Source: Halichondria panicea
Taxonomy: Eukaryota > Porifera > Demospongiae > Suberitida > Halichondriidae
DNA: 64,000 bases
Direction: 5' to 3'
NCBI RefSeq assembly: GCF_963675165.1
Contig: NC_087379.1
Location: forward strand, 4,357,442 to 4,421,441
Positions 32,382-44,833 of this stretch are shown one piece after another. The stretch's first letter is position 1. Each line of letters opens with the position of its first letter. A model generated the notes under the pieces. It saw nothing but the letters and a program-made list of their open reading frames with translations. It was not told the origin of the DNA and searched no databases. Position numbers and translations under genes: made by a program.

Positions 32382-35300
32382 TTAGAGTAGTATGCAACCT
32401 CTTTGTCGACCTGGTGGCCTTCTCTGGTCGAGCACTGACTGCAACATTGTCTGCCAGAATGGCTGTGTGTATGTGTGTGTATGGGAGGGTGTGGGTAAGT
32501 GCTGTGGAGTGCGTGTGTACAGTACGCGAACCTCTCATTGCATGCATGTATACACTCAAAAGACAGGCCATGCACATGCGACAAAACACAGGTCCCTGAA
32601 AAATGTGTGTAACGAAGGCCACCTCTGTTAATGGCCAATAAGTTGTTACTTAAGTTATCTGTAAAAAGTTATTACATGATTGTACAGTCATGTAGTATAG
32701 CTGAGCAACTGCTTCGGGCTATATACAGTGGGCCTACACAATCCCTCACCTGAAAGCTGCTGAAGGCTTCAGGGGCTGTCCTGGGTGCATCCACAATGCG
32801 GAACTCGAAAGGGCCCTGAGTGAGAACTTTCCCATTCTCATTCCAGGTGTAGAGACAAGCTCCAATGGCCGTGTAGAATGGGTTCAGGCGGATCACCAGC
32901 ACCTGAAAAGATAAACAAATAGCTTGGTATTAAATCATGACTATAGTATATAAATATGTATGCCATAGAGAAACTGCTTCAGAATACACAGTTCTAATAC
33001 ATTTTGTAGTGGGACACGGTATTCAGGCATCCAGCTAAAAACATCACTCAGCCCTAACCATCTCACTGTCTCAAGTTGACAACAAAGCTGTTTAGTGATA
33101 GCAGTGTTAACATAACCATTAGTGGCCGAACCCCTAACCTTGTCAGGGGTGACATAAAAGTCAATGATGTAATTCTCTAGCTCTCGGAGAGACTCCTGAA
33201 TGTTGGCCTTGAAGAAGTCCTGCACTTTGGCTTGGATGGTGTTGAAGTACGTGTCCGTGTTGGGATAATAGGCAGTGTCGTTGTACTGGGAGAGGGCATT
33301 CAGCTCATTCTGTGGAGGGGGTGGAGTTAGGTATGGTACAGTGACTAAACTAGCAAATTTTGCAAACATCTCACTTTTGTCACGCTATGAGATCTTTATG
33401 TACCTAGAATGCATTCATGGTCCCCATAAGTACATAATTATGGTCAAGTGTCAGTTGGAAGTGTAAGTTTTAGTACAAATGTAGTAGGATCTCTATTGCA
33501 GACAGCAAGGTATTATCTAGCCTAGATTTTCTTCAACGCTAGAAAGACAGCCTTGATTAAACCGAGCGTAATGCGTATCTAATTCGCGGTAACTTCTGTT
33601 TCCAATCTCTCTCTCTCACTTTAATCTACCGATCCATCAGCACATATAATTTGCTAACAATGCTTAATGGTGCGCTCATTCGACTGCACTCCCACAATAC
33701 TAAATATGCACAAAACGCTTGCATGGGTGCTGATAAATAGTTCCCAGGGAATTGCCCCGAGCGCATGTACAATACTATTATGTTTCGATTGCGCATGCGA
33801 TACAGTAATGTGTTTGTGTATGAAAACAGCCAGTACTTTGAACTTTTGGCATCCTTTTTAGCAACCATCAAGGTCGATCATTTCCCACTTTTTTGCACTA
33901 TTGTATTCTCTGCATGCAAATGATTCAATTGTACATGTCAGTGTGTGTATTTAATGCAATAGCTAGCAGCTTTATGTCGTAAAGGTTGGCGTCTCCACCA
34001 AGGCAGCAGCACTTCTTTGATTATGGTCCTACTGGAATTTCACTGACATGCATCCATTTAACATATTGTATTGGTATACATAGCTATCAATAAATGGCAG
34101 GCACAACCCAATGAATGAATGGTAGTTGCTCTACCTTGTACACAAATCCCCTGAACTCCATGCCAGGATAGCTGGCCACTTGTTCCTGCCAGCGACACAC
34201 ACTAAGGGACACCTGGACTCCCTCAACACCTCCAAATGCCTTCAGTTGGTTCAGATCCTGGAGGAGGTAAAGCAATCAGGATAATTACAAAGACAGCTAA
34301 AGTCATCTTACAATCAAGATCTACTAACAATAAAAACTGGTACATGATTTTTACTCAACAACCATGTACTAAAGTACCAACACACATTGCTAGATACTAT
34401 GCACCCCCCCCCCCCCACACAAACAAGTACAAATACAACAACACTCACATTCCTGATACTGACACTTCTGCGCAGGAGGTCGATGGCCTCCTTCCCAGTC
34501 TTGACTTTGAATAGGGCAGTGGTGCTCAAGAGGAAAGCTCTCAGGATCTGGTTGTCCAGGCTCTCCGTTTTGGCCTTGCGCAACTTGTGATGGACATGGG
34601 TGGGGCTCTGCAAACACAAAGAAGAGGGGATGACTTAATCCTCTCATTGGAAGTCTACATGCACATGGCTGAACGGTATGTACTGTACATATAACAGTAA
34701 TGTAGCTATGTAACTGCAGCCATGTAAAAAAAGTGTTTGTCAGAATGATGTTGCTCACCTTCTTGGGTTCCTCTGGCTGGGCTTCCTCATCAACCTTTTC
34801 AATATCACCTTCCTTGGTCTTGTCACCCTCCTTTGCTGCAGCTTCACCGTCGTCCTTTGCTGCCTCCTCGCCTTCTTTGGGAGCAGGTTCAACTTCTTCC
34901 TTTGGCGCCTCTACAACTTCAGTTTCTTCCTTTGGTGCCTCAGCAGGTTCACCCTCGTCCTTCGGTGCCTCAGCTGCTTCTCCCTCATCCTTTGGTGCCT
35001 CCTCTGCAACAGGAGTCTCATCAGCAGGCTTGTCTTCACCATCTACGAGTTATAAGTTATGCAGTACTTAGGCAAGCAGGAGCATTCTTAAACTTGTATA
35101 ATAAACAACATTCAAGACATGAGTTATGCAGTACTTAGGCAAACAAGCATGAGCATTAGACATAACTAACAGCACATACAACCAGAGGAGGTACATGTAC
35201 GATACAAGTACCTAAATCGAGATGCGATCTGGTTATGCACAAATGTCAATGCTGATTTGCAAGGCTATGTGGTTTCGTCAAGCCAGATAAATATTTCACA

Positions 35301-38300
35301 GCCAGCCAGTAGATAAGTGAATCTACAATGCAAGTACATAGTACACTAGAGTTTAAGTCCAGTATGCTGCTGCACTGTATTCGCTCGGTAACTTCAGTTA
35401 CAGCACTACAAAGCCTGCTGATTCAGTAATACAATTCACCGTCGCACGTAACCAGACATTTAAGCAATAAACCACTGCCTGCAACCCACTCACCATTCTC
35501 TACTTGCACCTCAATAGTGACCTTTCCTCCAGTGGCTTCTTCCTCACCACCCTCAGCAACCTCAGCAGTTTCATCCTTTGGTGGCTCCTCTTGTTTTTCC
35601 TCGTCCTTATTTTTCTCCTCCTCCAGCTTGGGTTTGGCCTCTTTTCTGCCAGTGCTGTGGGCTCGAGGGCGACGGAGAGATGCCCTGAATGTGTATGTGT
35701 AGGTAATACGTGTTTGTACCAAAAACAAATTTATTTCCTTGCAGCTAAGTAAAAGTTGAGCCTCGATTATCCAAACACCTGGTGTCCCCACCTCATCCGG
35801 ATACCAGAAATTTTTGGATACCAGAAAATTACACAAAAGGAGCCACGCCTATCAATAATTTGAGTAGCATCTATATGCAAAATCAGCAAATGATGTCCAG
35901 AGCTTTTGCAAAATGTACTAGTCTTGGACATAGTAAGGACTAAGGTAGCAAGCTATGCAGTTAGGCTAATCTGAAGCGTTTAGCTAATCTGAAGCGTTTA
36001 GCAGCTTCTGCTAATGAGCAATGCAAAAAGCTTGCAACAGCGTGGACACTTAATGCGCATGCGCGAGTAGGTGTTTGCTACGAATTTTTCATACAGATGA
36101 TCGAGATTTCGAATGATTGGGGTTTAGATAACCAAGGCTCAAAAGTACTGATACACACTGTAGAGGAAGTTTCCAGTGTGCCCACAGTTGTAAGACAAGT
36201 ATAACGACTGTCCCACCTGCTAACCACACTTTGGCTTCTGACTATATGCTCTATAGCAACTGCTTGTTTGTTTTTTGGCATTCTCAATGTTGACTAGAGG
36301 ACATTCACATCAATAAGGCGACACATTTTCACAGGTACAGGTAGATGCAATTTTACAGTTTTATATTTTGCTGGTGCTCAAGTTGTGGAATTAATGGTTG
36401 CAATTAGTTGCTAGGTGGTTTTAATGATATTCAATGCATTCTTCAATTATCTGTGAAAGCAGAAATTAATACCCATAAAAACATTTTACTTAGGGTTAAT
36501 GATTTTCTTTAGAAGTTTGAAGCACATACATGGCAACTATATTGGTGTAGTACTATAGTACTATTCTGTATCACCCACAAGTATCAATCTTCAAGACATA
36601 TTCCAGAGGATCAATCAAATTACCACTAACTAGTAGTCAAATTAAACTTCCAAAAATACTCTTAGCTCTGTGTTCTTGCTCTTAGAAGATGCTTCTTAAC
36701 TGGAGGGCTTCAGGAAGCGTTTTTTTGTTTCAGGCCAAGAGACTCTCACAAAACAATTAAAATAGCTGAGGAAAACAGCCTCTTGTGAGCCTCTTTTAAG
36801 GTATCTCCTTGTGTGGTCCTGCATATAAAGTTACGCTACAGTAGATTGCACCTAAGCCATCTATTAACAAACTAGCTCAAGATCATTAGATTTAGCTCAC
36901 CGCTTACCATGAATAACTTAATGAGCAAACGGTTCACCATTATTATGATCAAAATGTAAGACTCCGCTAGTTAAAATCTTAATCTACTTTACTTCAAAGT
37001 GGTCCTCCGTGCCAGCATACACACACAATATAGGTTCAGGTTACAGTGTGGCTCACCTGAGAGTGTTGATCCCCCTCTTAAAGGCGTTGGGCCCTTTCTC
37101 TTGCTCCTTCCAGATGGCGTAGGCATTGGCTCGTTGCTTCTCCACCTCAAGCTCATTCACCACAGCATCCCTAACTTGAGCAATGTACGTCTCATCATCT
37201 CTGTCATAGACGGAGTCCTTGGCACTCCTAAGAGGTGGGGTGGGATATATATGGCATGAAGATGCACACTGGGTACTTATCATGTTGTTAAAACTGTGTA
37301 CATTGGATTTACATTGTACAACTAGAGCACTAAAGTGCAAACCCTCGGCGAGCTGGTGACATGATTAAGAAACCATATATAAATGCAGTGCATGTACATG
37401 TAGTGATGTATGACTGAGCTGTCTAGCATGCACAGCAACTCAGGAGCAATAAAACAGATGCTGAGTTTTAGTGGTACATATACACTGTGGATCACAGCAA
37501 AGAAGCTTGGAGCCTCAGAGAAGTATGGCTCCTATAGTAGTAGTAGGACCTAGCAGCCTGCTACAGAGACAGCAAGCCAGACACAATTCTAGCTTTCTAT
37601 TTTAGTGACCCTTTTCCATTGTTCCTGGTTCAGCTGTAAATACGTAGGGTGCCTCGAATAAAGGCTGTTGTAGTTTTAATATAGCTAGCTGCGTGCAAGT
37701 TCAAGATTTTTAGCTTTTACTCGACTTTATTCGACAACGAAGCTTTAACATCAAAATCTGCCAAATTTAAAACCACTACCTTGTTGTGTTGAGGCTATCC
37801 ATGGCATAAACACAGTGCTATCGCATCCAGGTGAGTAGACTCAGACAGACAGACAGACAGACTGACTGACTACTATAACCCGTGGCGCCGCGGCACGCCT
37901 CGGGTTAATTATTCAAAACAGGACCAGTATGTTGAACTGAAATACACTGACCTCTCGTTGACCCTGACTACTGCCCCGTCTCCCTCAAAGAGCTCAATGG
38001 CCTGGTTGACCCTGTCCTCTAGACCAGAAAGTACCTGTTGTTGTTCCTCGCTTGGATCACCTACAGCACTCAGCGCCTCGATCTGGATGGGTGGATGGGC
38101 AGTATGTACATGTACGTGTGTAATGGTGTAATATGCCATGCAATTGGACTTAACACAAACCTTAATTAAAGGACACCTTGAATATGCATTGTGCTATTCT
38201 TACAGTATTACTCTACAATGTACCTCTTCCTTAGAGAGGGTGATGAACTCTGTCTGTATGGCAAGGTCTTTGAGCTGGTCATACCAGGCCTGGAGACTGT

Positions 38301-41300
38301 GACTCTGTCGGAAGAAGAAGTTCCTGCACAGGTTAGGAGAGTGTATGATAAGGTGTGCGGAATACAGTGCACACACATACTCCATGCAGAATATACCCCA
38401 TGATAGACACAGAGTGTGTTAAGCGTGTATAATTAAACACAAGCACAAGGCTTCTCATGCTATATACCCAGTACCAAATCATGCCTGGAGGCTACGCAAC
38501 CGTGTAATAAACAAAGAAGACTTTTATTACACCTTTGTTACCTTGACAACGTGATATAAGTTCTTATATACATAGAAATACCCATGAACACACCATGAAA
38601 CTGATTAGGAAAAAGTAACAGGTTTGCACACACAGAAAAAAACAATGGCATGGTAAGGTAATATGAAACGTCCTAATATGGAGTTAGCCAATGACCTGTT
38701 GGTCAACACTAAGACAAATTGCAGTGCAGGGATATGGTATCTTGGTCACTGATGAACCTAAACAAAAGCCCACAACCACACACAGTGAACTGCAAGCACA
38801 AGGCAGTCTCATGACAGACATAAAACTAGAACAGTACACAGGGACCTAGAGACAGTACCTTCAACAGTGAAAACATACAGCAGCTACTTTCAAAAATGTG
38901 TTGCCCTGAATTGAGGTAGTCAATGATTATGTACAGATTATGTACTCGTTATGTTAATACAAGGTGTGGTTAAGCTCACAGCCAAAGAATGTGTGTTTAT
39001 GAACACCCGTACATGTTTGCTGCTATAAATAACACTGTATACAGGCAGCCCCACACACCAGCCGTAGCTAAGGAATTTACCGGGTTTTAAAATAGCAACA
39101 CTACTTTACTATGAGCACTATAAATAGCGGGCATTCTATTTACGGCATGTTTGGTACATAGTATCTAGTGAAGTGATCAGTTTTTTCAGAAGGTGTATTA
39201 AATTACCCAAAAATATATGGGTGCATCAAAGTGTGTAGTCTTTGAAACCCAGCCTTAGACCAATCCACAATAGATATCATTCTTCAGGCTAAAAAAGGGA
39301 AGGGGAGTTATGCAATGACTTATTAGACTAGCAATGTCAAGCCAATGCACTAGTAAGGTGTGCCCAAATAATGGGTGTTTCAAGGCATCCTACCACGCCT
39401 AGGGAATAACACACCTAAAAAAGCTGTAGCATTGAAAGTTGACATTTACATGATCCCTAATTTTAACTAAGCAACCAAAAAGCTTTATGATGGTTTGGCA
39501 AGACTATTCTATGAAGGCTGAATACATGTTTTATAAGAATGAGACAATCTGATTAGAGCCACCATTGATATAGAGCCACCATTGATATAAAGAAGCCACT
39601 GGCAGTTAAGTTGTTGTTAGCAACAGCTTGAGATGGTTTCAAACCCAGGCTTTGGTATGTCCAACAATGAATGACTTCACTATCAGAAAAATGTTTTTTT
39701 TATTGGTGCCATAAATGAATGTGCTGAGTAAATGTACACTAATAGTAAGTGAGTGAGTAATAGCTTGTTACACCATACGCTACCACTTGGAGTCATTGTG
39801 AGGGCTAGTACTCGAGTACAATAGGACTGGTGTATTCACAGCAGGTGATGGGCTGCTAACAGTGGTAACAGGGATAGTGAGCTTTTGATGATTGCACAGA
39901 GTGCAATATCATTTCACCACCCACAATTGACACTTCATAAAACTGGGTGCAATATCAGCACACACAGATGATCAACGGGATGCTCAAAGGATGAATAATT
40001 ATAACCCCTATTCTATTAGATTACAGTGAACAGTTACTTGATAGGTATATGATGGTTTTGCAGACCAGAATAATTATACTGTAAGCAGATACTCTTTATC
40101 AACCGGAGAATCAATGACACATGCAAGGTTTACACACTCCTCTGTATACATGTAGGTGTCACAATCACCAACTACATCAACGTAAAATTCAACTACTGGG
40201 TAAACTCAGAGCTACAACCGTACGAGTTTATAAGCTTGTGCACATGCAAGCACTTGACTTATACATGTACATAGCAAGGCAAAAACACTTTGTTATCAAA
40301 CCTACGATCTCATTTCCACCTGTGTGAAATATCCATGCATTCATACATGTACGTAGCTGCTGGTAATCAAAGAACCTTCCTGGGAGCAATACCAACAACC
40401 ATGCAGATACATGTGAGTAGGACCTTCAAACGTTTTGTTATAGAACACTACAGTAAGTACACACAGCATTATTATAATTATAGTATTGCTAGTGGTGATA
40501 GAATTAGATCAAAGTACATTCAAAGATAAAAGTAGACCAATGATTATAATTATAGTATTGCTAGTGGTGATAGAATCAGATCAAAGTACATTCAAAGATA
40601 AAGTAGACCAACATGAAATCATCACAGAGATCATTGAATAGTTATGTAACAATTTGCAATTGTTGGCAACCAATGACTACAGAGTAATTCACACCTGCTC
40701 ACCACATGGCACACAACACACGAAAAAATATTTTACATACATACTTGTGCTCTAGCTACTGTTCAGCATGAATGAAAGACCCATGGATTACAAACACAAC
40801 TCACTATAATATGGAACCGTCTCAAAACACAAATATACATGTACAAGCAAGCAACAAAAAAACTGCCCTACTCACTTGAAGTTTTCCACCTCATTCTCGA
40901 GTAGTCCTTTGGCTAGCACATCTTCAGTTGAGAGCCAAAACGGGCTGCCCTCAGGGGTGATAACCACAGGCTGTAGGGGGGGTATCATAAAGTAACTCAA
41001 CTCAGTGAAAAAATTAGTATCAATGAACGACCACACCCGAGATAAGAAATTTTTTTGGCTCCCAGCTATTGGCTCCTTGCAAAAAAATCAGGTCATTAAC
41101 TTTATATAAACGCTACATACAAATGCATTTACTAGTGTATACATTACCGCACTCTCAACAATTATTTATGTGCCTGCACGTACACATGTAGGTCGAAATA
41201 CCACTAGAAACATCGATGCAAATACTATAACAAGTTTCCAGGCTTATAATCTGCAACTTGTTGGCCCTCCAACTAGTCATAGTGCAGCTACAGCTCACCT

Positions 41301-41625
41301 CTTCTTTGACCTCAGGCTCTGGCTCTGCTTCTGCTTCTGGCTGCTCAGTCTCCTCCACTGCTGGAGCTGCCTGGTCCTCAACACCCTCTTCTGCTGGTTT
41401 AGGCTCCTCAACACCCTCTTCTGCTGGTTTAGGCTCCTCATCACTGGGCCCAGGCTCTCCCTCGTCAGCAACTATTGGCTCATCAGGCTGGGGTTGCTCG
41501 GCCGGAGTCTCAGCAGTGTCTTCTCCAGTCCCAGTGGGCTGCTCCTCTGTTTCTGGAGCCTGTGTGTCGGCGACTGGCTGCTCTTCAGGCTGCTCCGTAG
41601 CTGTAGGTTGTTCACTGTCAGACAT
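32382..41625 (-). CDS. CDC123/D123-like ATP-grasp protein with acidic insert
   Basis: Twelve exons keep phase throughout: 41299-41625, 40876-40970, 38224-38323, 37952-38082, 37057-37227, 35494-35684, 34759-35042, 34449-34607, 34135-34257, 33139-33309, 32750-32902, 32382-32450, giving 657 residues. An AATAAA follows. The N-terminal 109 residues are Glu/Pro-rich with a duplicated KPAEEGVE. The D123-like fold starts at SLQAWYDQLKDLAI, is split by an acidic Lys/Glu region of about 165 residues (APKDEGE repeats), and resumes at KTGKEAIDLLRRSVSIRN, MEFRGFVYKNELNALSQYND and IDFYVTPDKVRVLVIRLNPF. CDC123 is an ATP-grasp chaperone for eIF2 assembly; this is probably a diverged paralogue. The NPF motif is preceded by R-L rather than the usual D-F. 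It is divergent from MLF. Confidence 0.78.
35742..36150. repeat. pogo/Tigger-like MITE in an intron
   Basis: Left TTGAGCCTCGATTATCCAAA, right GGATAACCAAGGCTCAAAAG then TACTG. The internal CACCTGGTGTCCCCACCTCA matches the 18339-18622 element inversely. It lies between exons 5 and 6 of the CDC123-like gene. Confidence 0.6.
38324..40875. other. Long second intron of the CDC123-like gene
   Basis: 2.55 kb of AT-rich sequence with no recognisable exon on either strand. It contains one recent tandem duplication (40471-40613) and otherwise no clear repeats. Confidence 0.6.
40471..40613. repeat. 72-bp tandem duplication
   Basis: Unit 1 starts at 40471 and unit 2 at 40543, both ATTATAATTATAGTATTGCT, differing by one substitution and one base of indel. 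Intronic. Confidence 0.85.
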
Positions 41626-41944
41626 AGTTGCTCACTTCTTTAGCTGAGAGATGGGATAAAAACTGGGCTAGGCTGCTTCTCAATTTATTTACCACAATGG
41701 ACTGCATGCGGTGGATTAATTCGATTGTACATGTGCTCACCACATTGACTGCACCCTAGATTCTGCATAGCACTGACGTCATCTTGCTGACAGTGCAGTG
41801 ATGAATGTTGACAAGAAATCAGGAGCATCTACAGTAGATCACACCATTACTCAAGAGTGAAGCACAGAGAAGGCACTGCGCGCCACAGGTCTGTGTAAAT
41901 GTCGATCTAGCCATTAAGTTTTATATCATATCCACAGATGAGAG
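41626..41944. promoter_or_regulatory. Shared divergent promoter, CDC123-like / MLF
   Basis: Only 319 bp separate the two ATG codons on opposite strands, so the promoters must be within or overlap this segment unless an upstream non-coding exon exists. No TATA box stands out. Confidence 0.6.
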
Positions 41945-44833
41945 ATGGCCTTCAGCCATGGTCAAAGTATGTTAGAATCAGATCCTTTCTTCAGGTGAGT
42001 GAAAGGCATACCTAAAAACAATTAAACGACACAAACCGTTTCTCTATGTTGCAGTGGGTTCCCTGCGTTCCCTGAGATGGGTTTCCCGAGGCACCAAGCA
42101 CTCGGCGATGGTGGCTCCAGACACCTGGCTCATAGGAGAGATCCATTTACCTCCATGATGTCTTTTGGAAGAGATGATCCATTTGCTAGAATGCACTCAA
42201 TGATGGTACAATGGGTTAAGAGTAGTGATCCATTCTAGCACATGTATGACAGCTAGTTTGGCCATCCTAGTTGAACCAACTGATTTTAATCCGGGATAAA
42301 ATACGCCAGCATAGTTTTATTGTTCTGAGCAATTGATATGTAAACACAGCTACTAACTCTACATGTTCAAATTGTGATCAAAATAGTAATTATATCATCA
42401 GTGAATGTCACTCTTCGTCACAGTTATCACTTAATCAGTTAAAGATCACAAAGACCTATACTGGTGCTTGTATGACATCATGATCCTTGACTGATCTCGC
42501 AAAATTAATTTTGTGTATGAGCCAAATTAGCAGACATTTTCTGCTAATTTGGCTCATTCACACAATTAATGTTTTTCGCCTGCGAAACATTGAAGTATCT
42601 ATAACTTTGATGTAATTGCTATAGTGAACATTGTACATGTATGTGCAGTCATTACCGACGATCACTTGATTTCCCCAGACTGGGATGATGCACGGTGGGA
42701 TGCAAAGTGGAATGATGCAGAGTAGCCCCAATGGTCACTGTTACTCCTCTTCATCTGTCATGCACTACTCTAGCGGCGGGAATGGGGGACAACCCAGGGT
42801 CTACCACGCAACCAGCTCAACCAGACAAGCTGGGGGGGTGAGTGAGAGTGGGATTATCTAAGGCACACACTAGTTACGTGTCTGTGCATACATCGTTACA
42901 ACTATGTTTCTGTATCATCTGTTGACAGTACATACTTATACGTGTACAGTAGAACCTTAACAATCCAACCCTCCATTATTCGGCTTGGTAATAATAATTC
43001 AGAAAATGGGCGTGTCCCTTAAATGCACATCCACATTGCAACTTACTATAGAGACAGGCCTGCTTCTCTTCTGCGCATGTGCAGACAACCACTGATGTTT
43101 ATCAATAAAGTGGGTGGATCAAGGCGTGGTTTATTTATCCGGCATATTCAGTTATCCGGCCTGCCTCTGGAACCAAGGTGTCTGGATAATCGGATAATCG
43201 AGGTTCCACGTACTGTACTAGCCTTGATTCCAGGCCGCTCTTCCTCGAAGAGAGGGCCTGGTATCGACTGCTTGCGCATGCGCTAACCATTAGCCAGATA
43301 CCGGCTAACACAGGATAACAACGTGTATGCTCAGTAAAACAACGACGTCACAACGAACGGAAGTGGATTGAAGGAAGTAGATGAAAGTGTTTGATTGAAG
43401 GTTTCTAAGAAAGAGCTGATAGCTACCCGTAGCCTGCTATGCTAACAAAAGACCCACAGCCTGCAACAGTGTGGATGACAATCGTCTAAACGGAATGAAA
43501 GCTGACAAAAGCCTAGTGGACAGGCCACGCCCATCTAATACTAACTTTGGTGAAAGTCTGCTATACTACTGCGCTGCTGCTGACTCTATCAGAAAGAAAA
43601 TAGCTGTACATAGCTGCACAAAAAAACTACAGCTCTGTTATGACGTTCAATACTTTGTCAGGATATTTTCGTGATAAATTCAGTATTATAGGACATTCTA
43701 CGGGAACAAATATCCAATAATGTTGTGCATGCGCAAGCAGTCAGTAGCAGGCCTACTCTTCAGGGGAGGCTAGTGAAGGAGGCTAGTACTGTACATGTGT
43801 TTTCCTCAATGAGTGACAGTCATGTACATGTACCTAACATCAGTCAGGCTGCATAACCCACTCTTCCAAAACACTAGAACTACAAATTCCAAATCCCTCA
43901 TTTGAAACTTCCTTTGTAGACGCTAGCTCCTGTATACCTAAAAAGCTACATTGTTAAAATGCGATCTGTGATCCTTTTAGTGGACCTACATGTAGTGTAT
44001 ACAGTGTACATCAAAAATAGTGCATGCACTGTAGGTCCACTAAATTATTGTACTTGTATTCTATTTGTACAAATATACACCCACACCAACAGATCAAGGA
44101 GACGAGGAAAAGTGTCCGTGACTCAGACAGTGGGCTACAAAAGATGGCCATCGGACACCACATCAATGACCGTTCACACACCATAGAGAAAAGGATCAAT
44201 ACTAAGGCTGACACCAAGGAGGAGCATCATGAGTTGATCAATGTAGACGAAGGTGAGCATGCTAAGTACGCCTTTTTTACGGGTGAAAGGCCTCGTGTAA
44301 ATAGGGCTCTAGTCACCCCGGTTACAGTAACAGCTGCTGTAGTGCCTCTTCTTTTAAATTAAGGGTATAATAATTATAATAAAGCTAGACTTCCCCTGTA
44401 GAAAGGGTTTCCTCTTTTGGAGGTGCCATGTACATTCTTGTAATAAGTGATGCAAGCCCTGTCCATTTTTTTTTGTGTTTGGCTTTATCATTCGTTTTCA
44501 TACTTGACAGATGATACACATCAATTTGACCAAGAATGGCAGAAAAGGTCCCATCAAGCCAGTATCCGACTCCACCCCTCCCACCACTCCAGAACTCTTC
44601 CCTCACTAGACATGCCTACTGACAGAGGCCATGCCCACAGACATCATCCCTACGGCGTACCCCAGCATCGCAGACCACCCACTAGCCGCTTGGAATCCCT
44701 GGGTTCAGACCTCGGTCCATCTGCTCATGGCTCAGGGATTGGTCAGCCCAGTAAGAAACATGACAGTCCATTAGCTGGGGAACAGAGAAGACACAAGAAA
44801 GTCAAAGGTGCAATGAAGAAAGTCCACTTTTGA
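41945..44833 (+). CDS. MLF: Myeloid leukemia factor (MLF) homologue
   Basis: Five exons (41945-41994, 42055-42205, 42679-42837, 44093-44252, 44511-44833) give 280 residues, close to MLF1/MLF2. The N terminus has the DPFF/DDPFARM motifs. The core runs VMHYSSGGNGGQPRVYHATSS, then IKETRKSVRDSDSGLQKMAIG with the MAIGHHINDRSHTI signature, then HQFDQEWQKRS. The tail is basic, His/Ser/Pro-rich and ends KKVKGAMKKVHF. MLF proteins shuttle between nucleus and cytoplasm, bind 14-3-3 and affect cell-cycle and chaperone pathways. Intron 3 holds a hairpin and two miniature elements. Start chosen as the first ATG, directly before the DPFF motif. Confidence 0.93.
42497..42590. repeat. Hairpin element in MLF intron 3
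   Basis: TGAGCCAAATTAGCAGA pairs perfectly with TCTGCTAATTTGGCTCA around a CATTT loop. Pairing extends imperfectly outwards through TTTGTGTA / CACACAA and ends in GCAAAA / TTTTTCGC. The sequence resembles the interior of the TACCGTATTAC miniature family. Confidence 0.75.
42947..43215. mobile_element. pogo/Tigger-like MITE with TA target
   Basis: Starts CAGTAGAACCTTAACAATCC after TA and ends GGATAATCGAGGTTCCACGT then ACTG before TA. In MLF intron 3. A 9-bp-TSD element is inserted at its right edge. Confidence 0.75.
43219..43785. mobile_element. 567-bp TAGCCTCG-family element with 9-bp TSD
   Basis: Left end TAGCCTTGATTCCAGGCCGC with inner hairpin and GACTGCTTGCGCATGCG. The right end is degenerate (CATGCGCAAGCAGTC ... 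GGAGGCTA). Identical 9-bp flanks GTACTGTAC at 43210-43218 and 43786-43794. It is inserted at the edge of a pogo-like MITE in MLF intron 3. The open frame at 43471-43674 inside it is not credible as a gene. Confidence 0.85.

Noticed and set aside
32285-32638. Overlapping frames on both strands near 32.3-32.6 kb
   Set aside because: Only the 69-bp terminal exon 32382-32450 fits splice phase and a poly(A) signal; the rest are shadows.
34733-35138. Plus-strand Ser/Ala-rich frames
   Set aside because: Antisense of the acidic APKDEGE exon 34759-35042.
41170-41647. Plus-strand frames over the first exon of the CDC123-like gene
   Set aside because: Antisense shadows of a Glu/Pro-rich coding exon (Ser/Gly-rich mirror composition).
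43471-43674. 67-codon frame
   Set aside because: Lies inside the 43219-43785 transposon and shows no similarity to a transposase.
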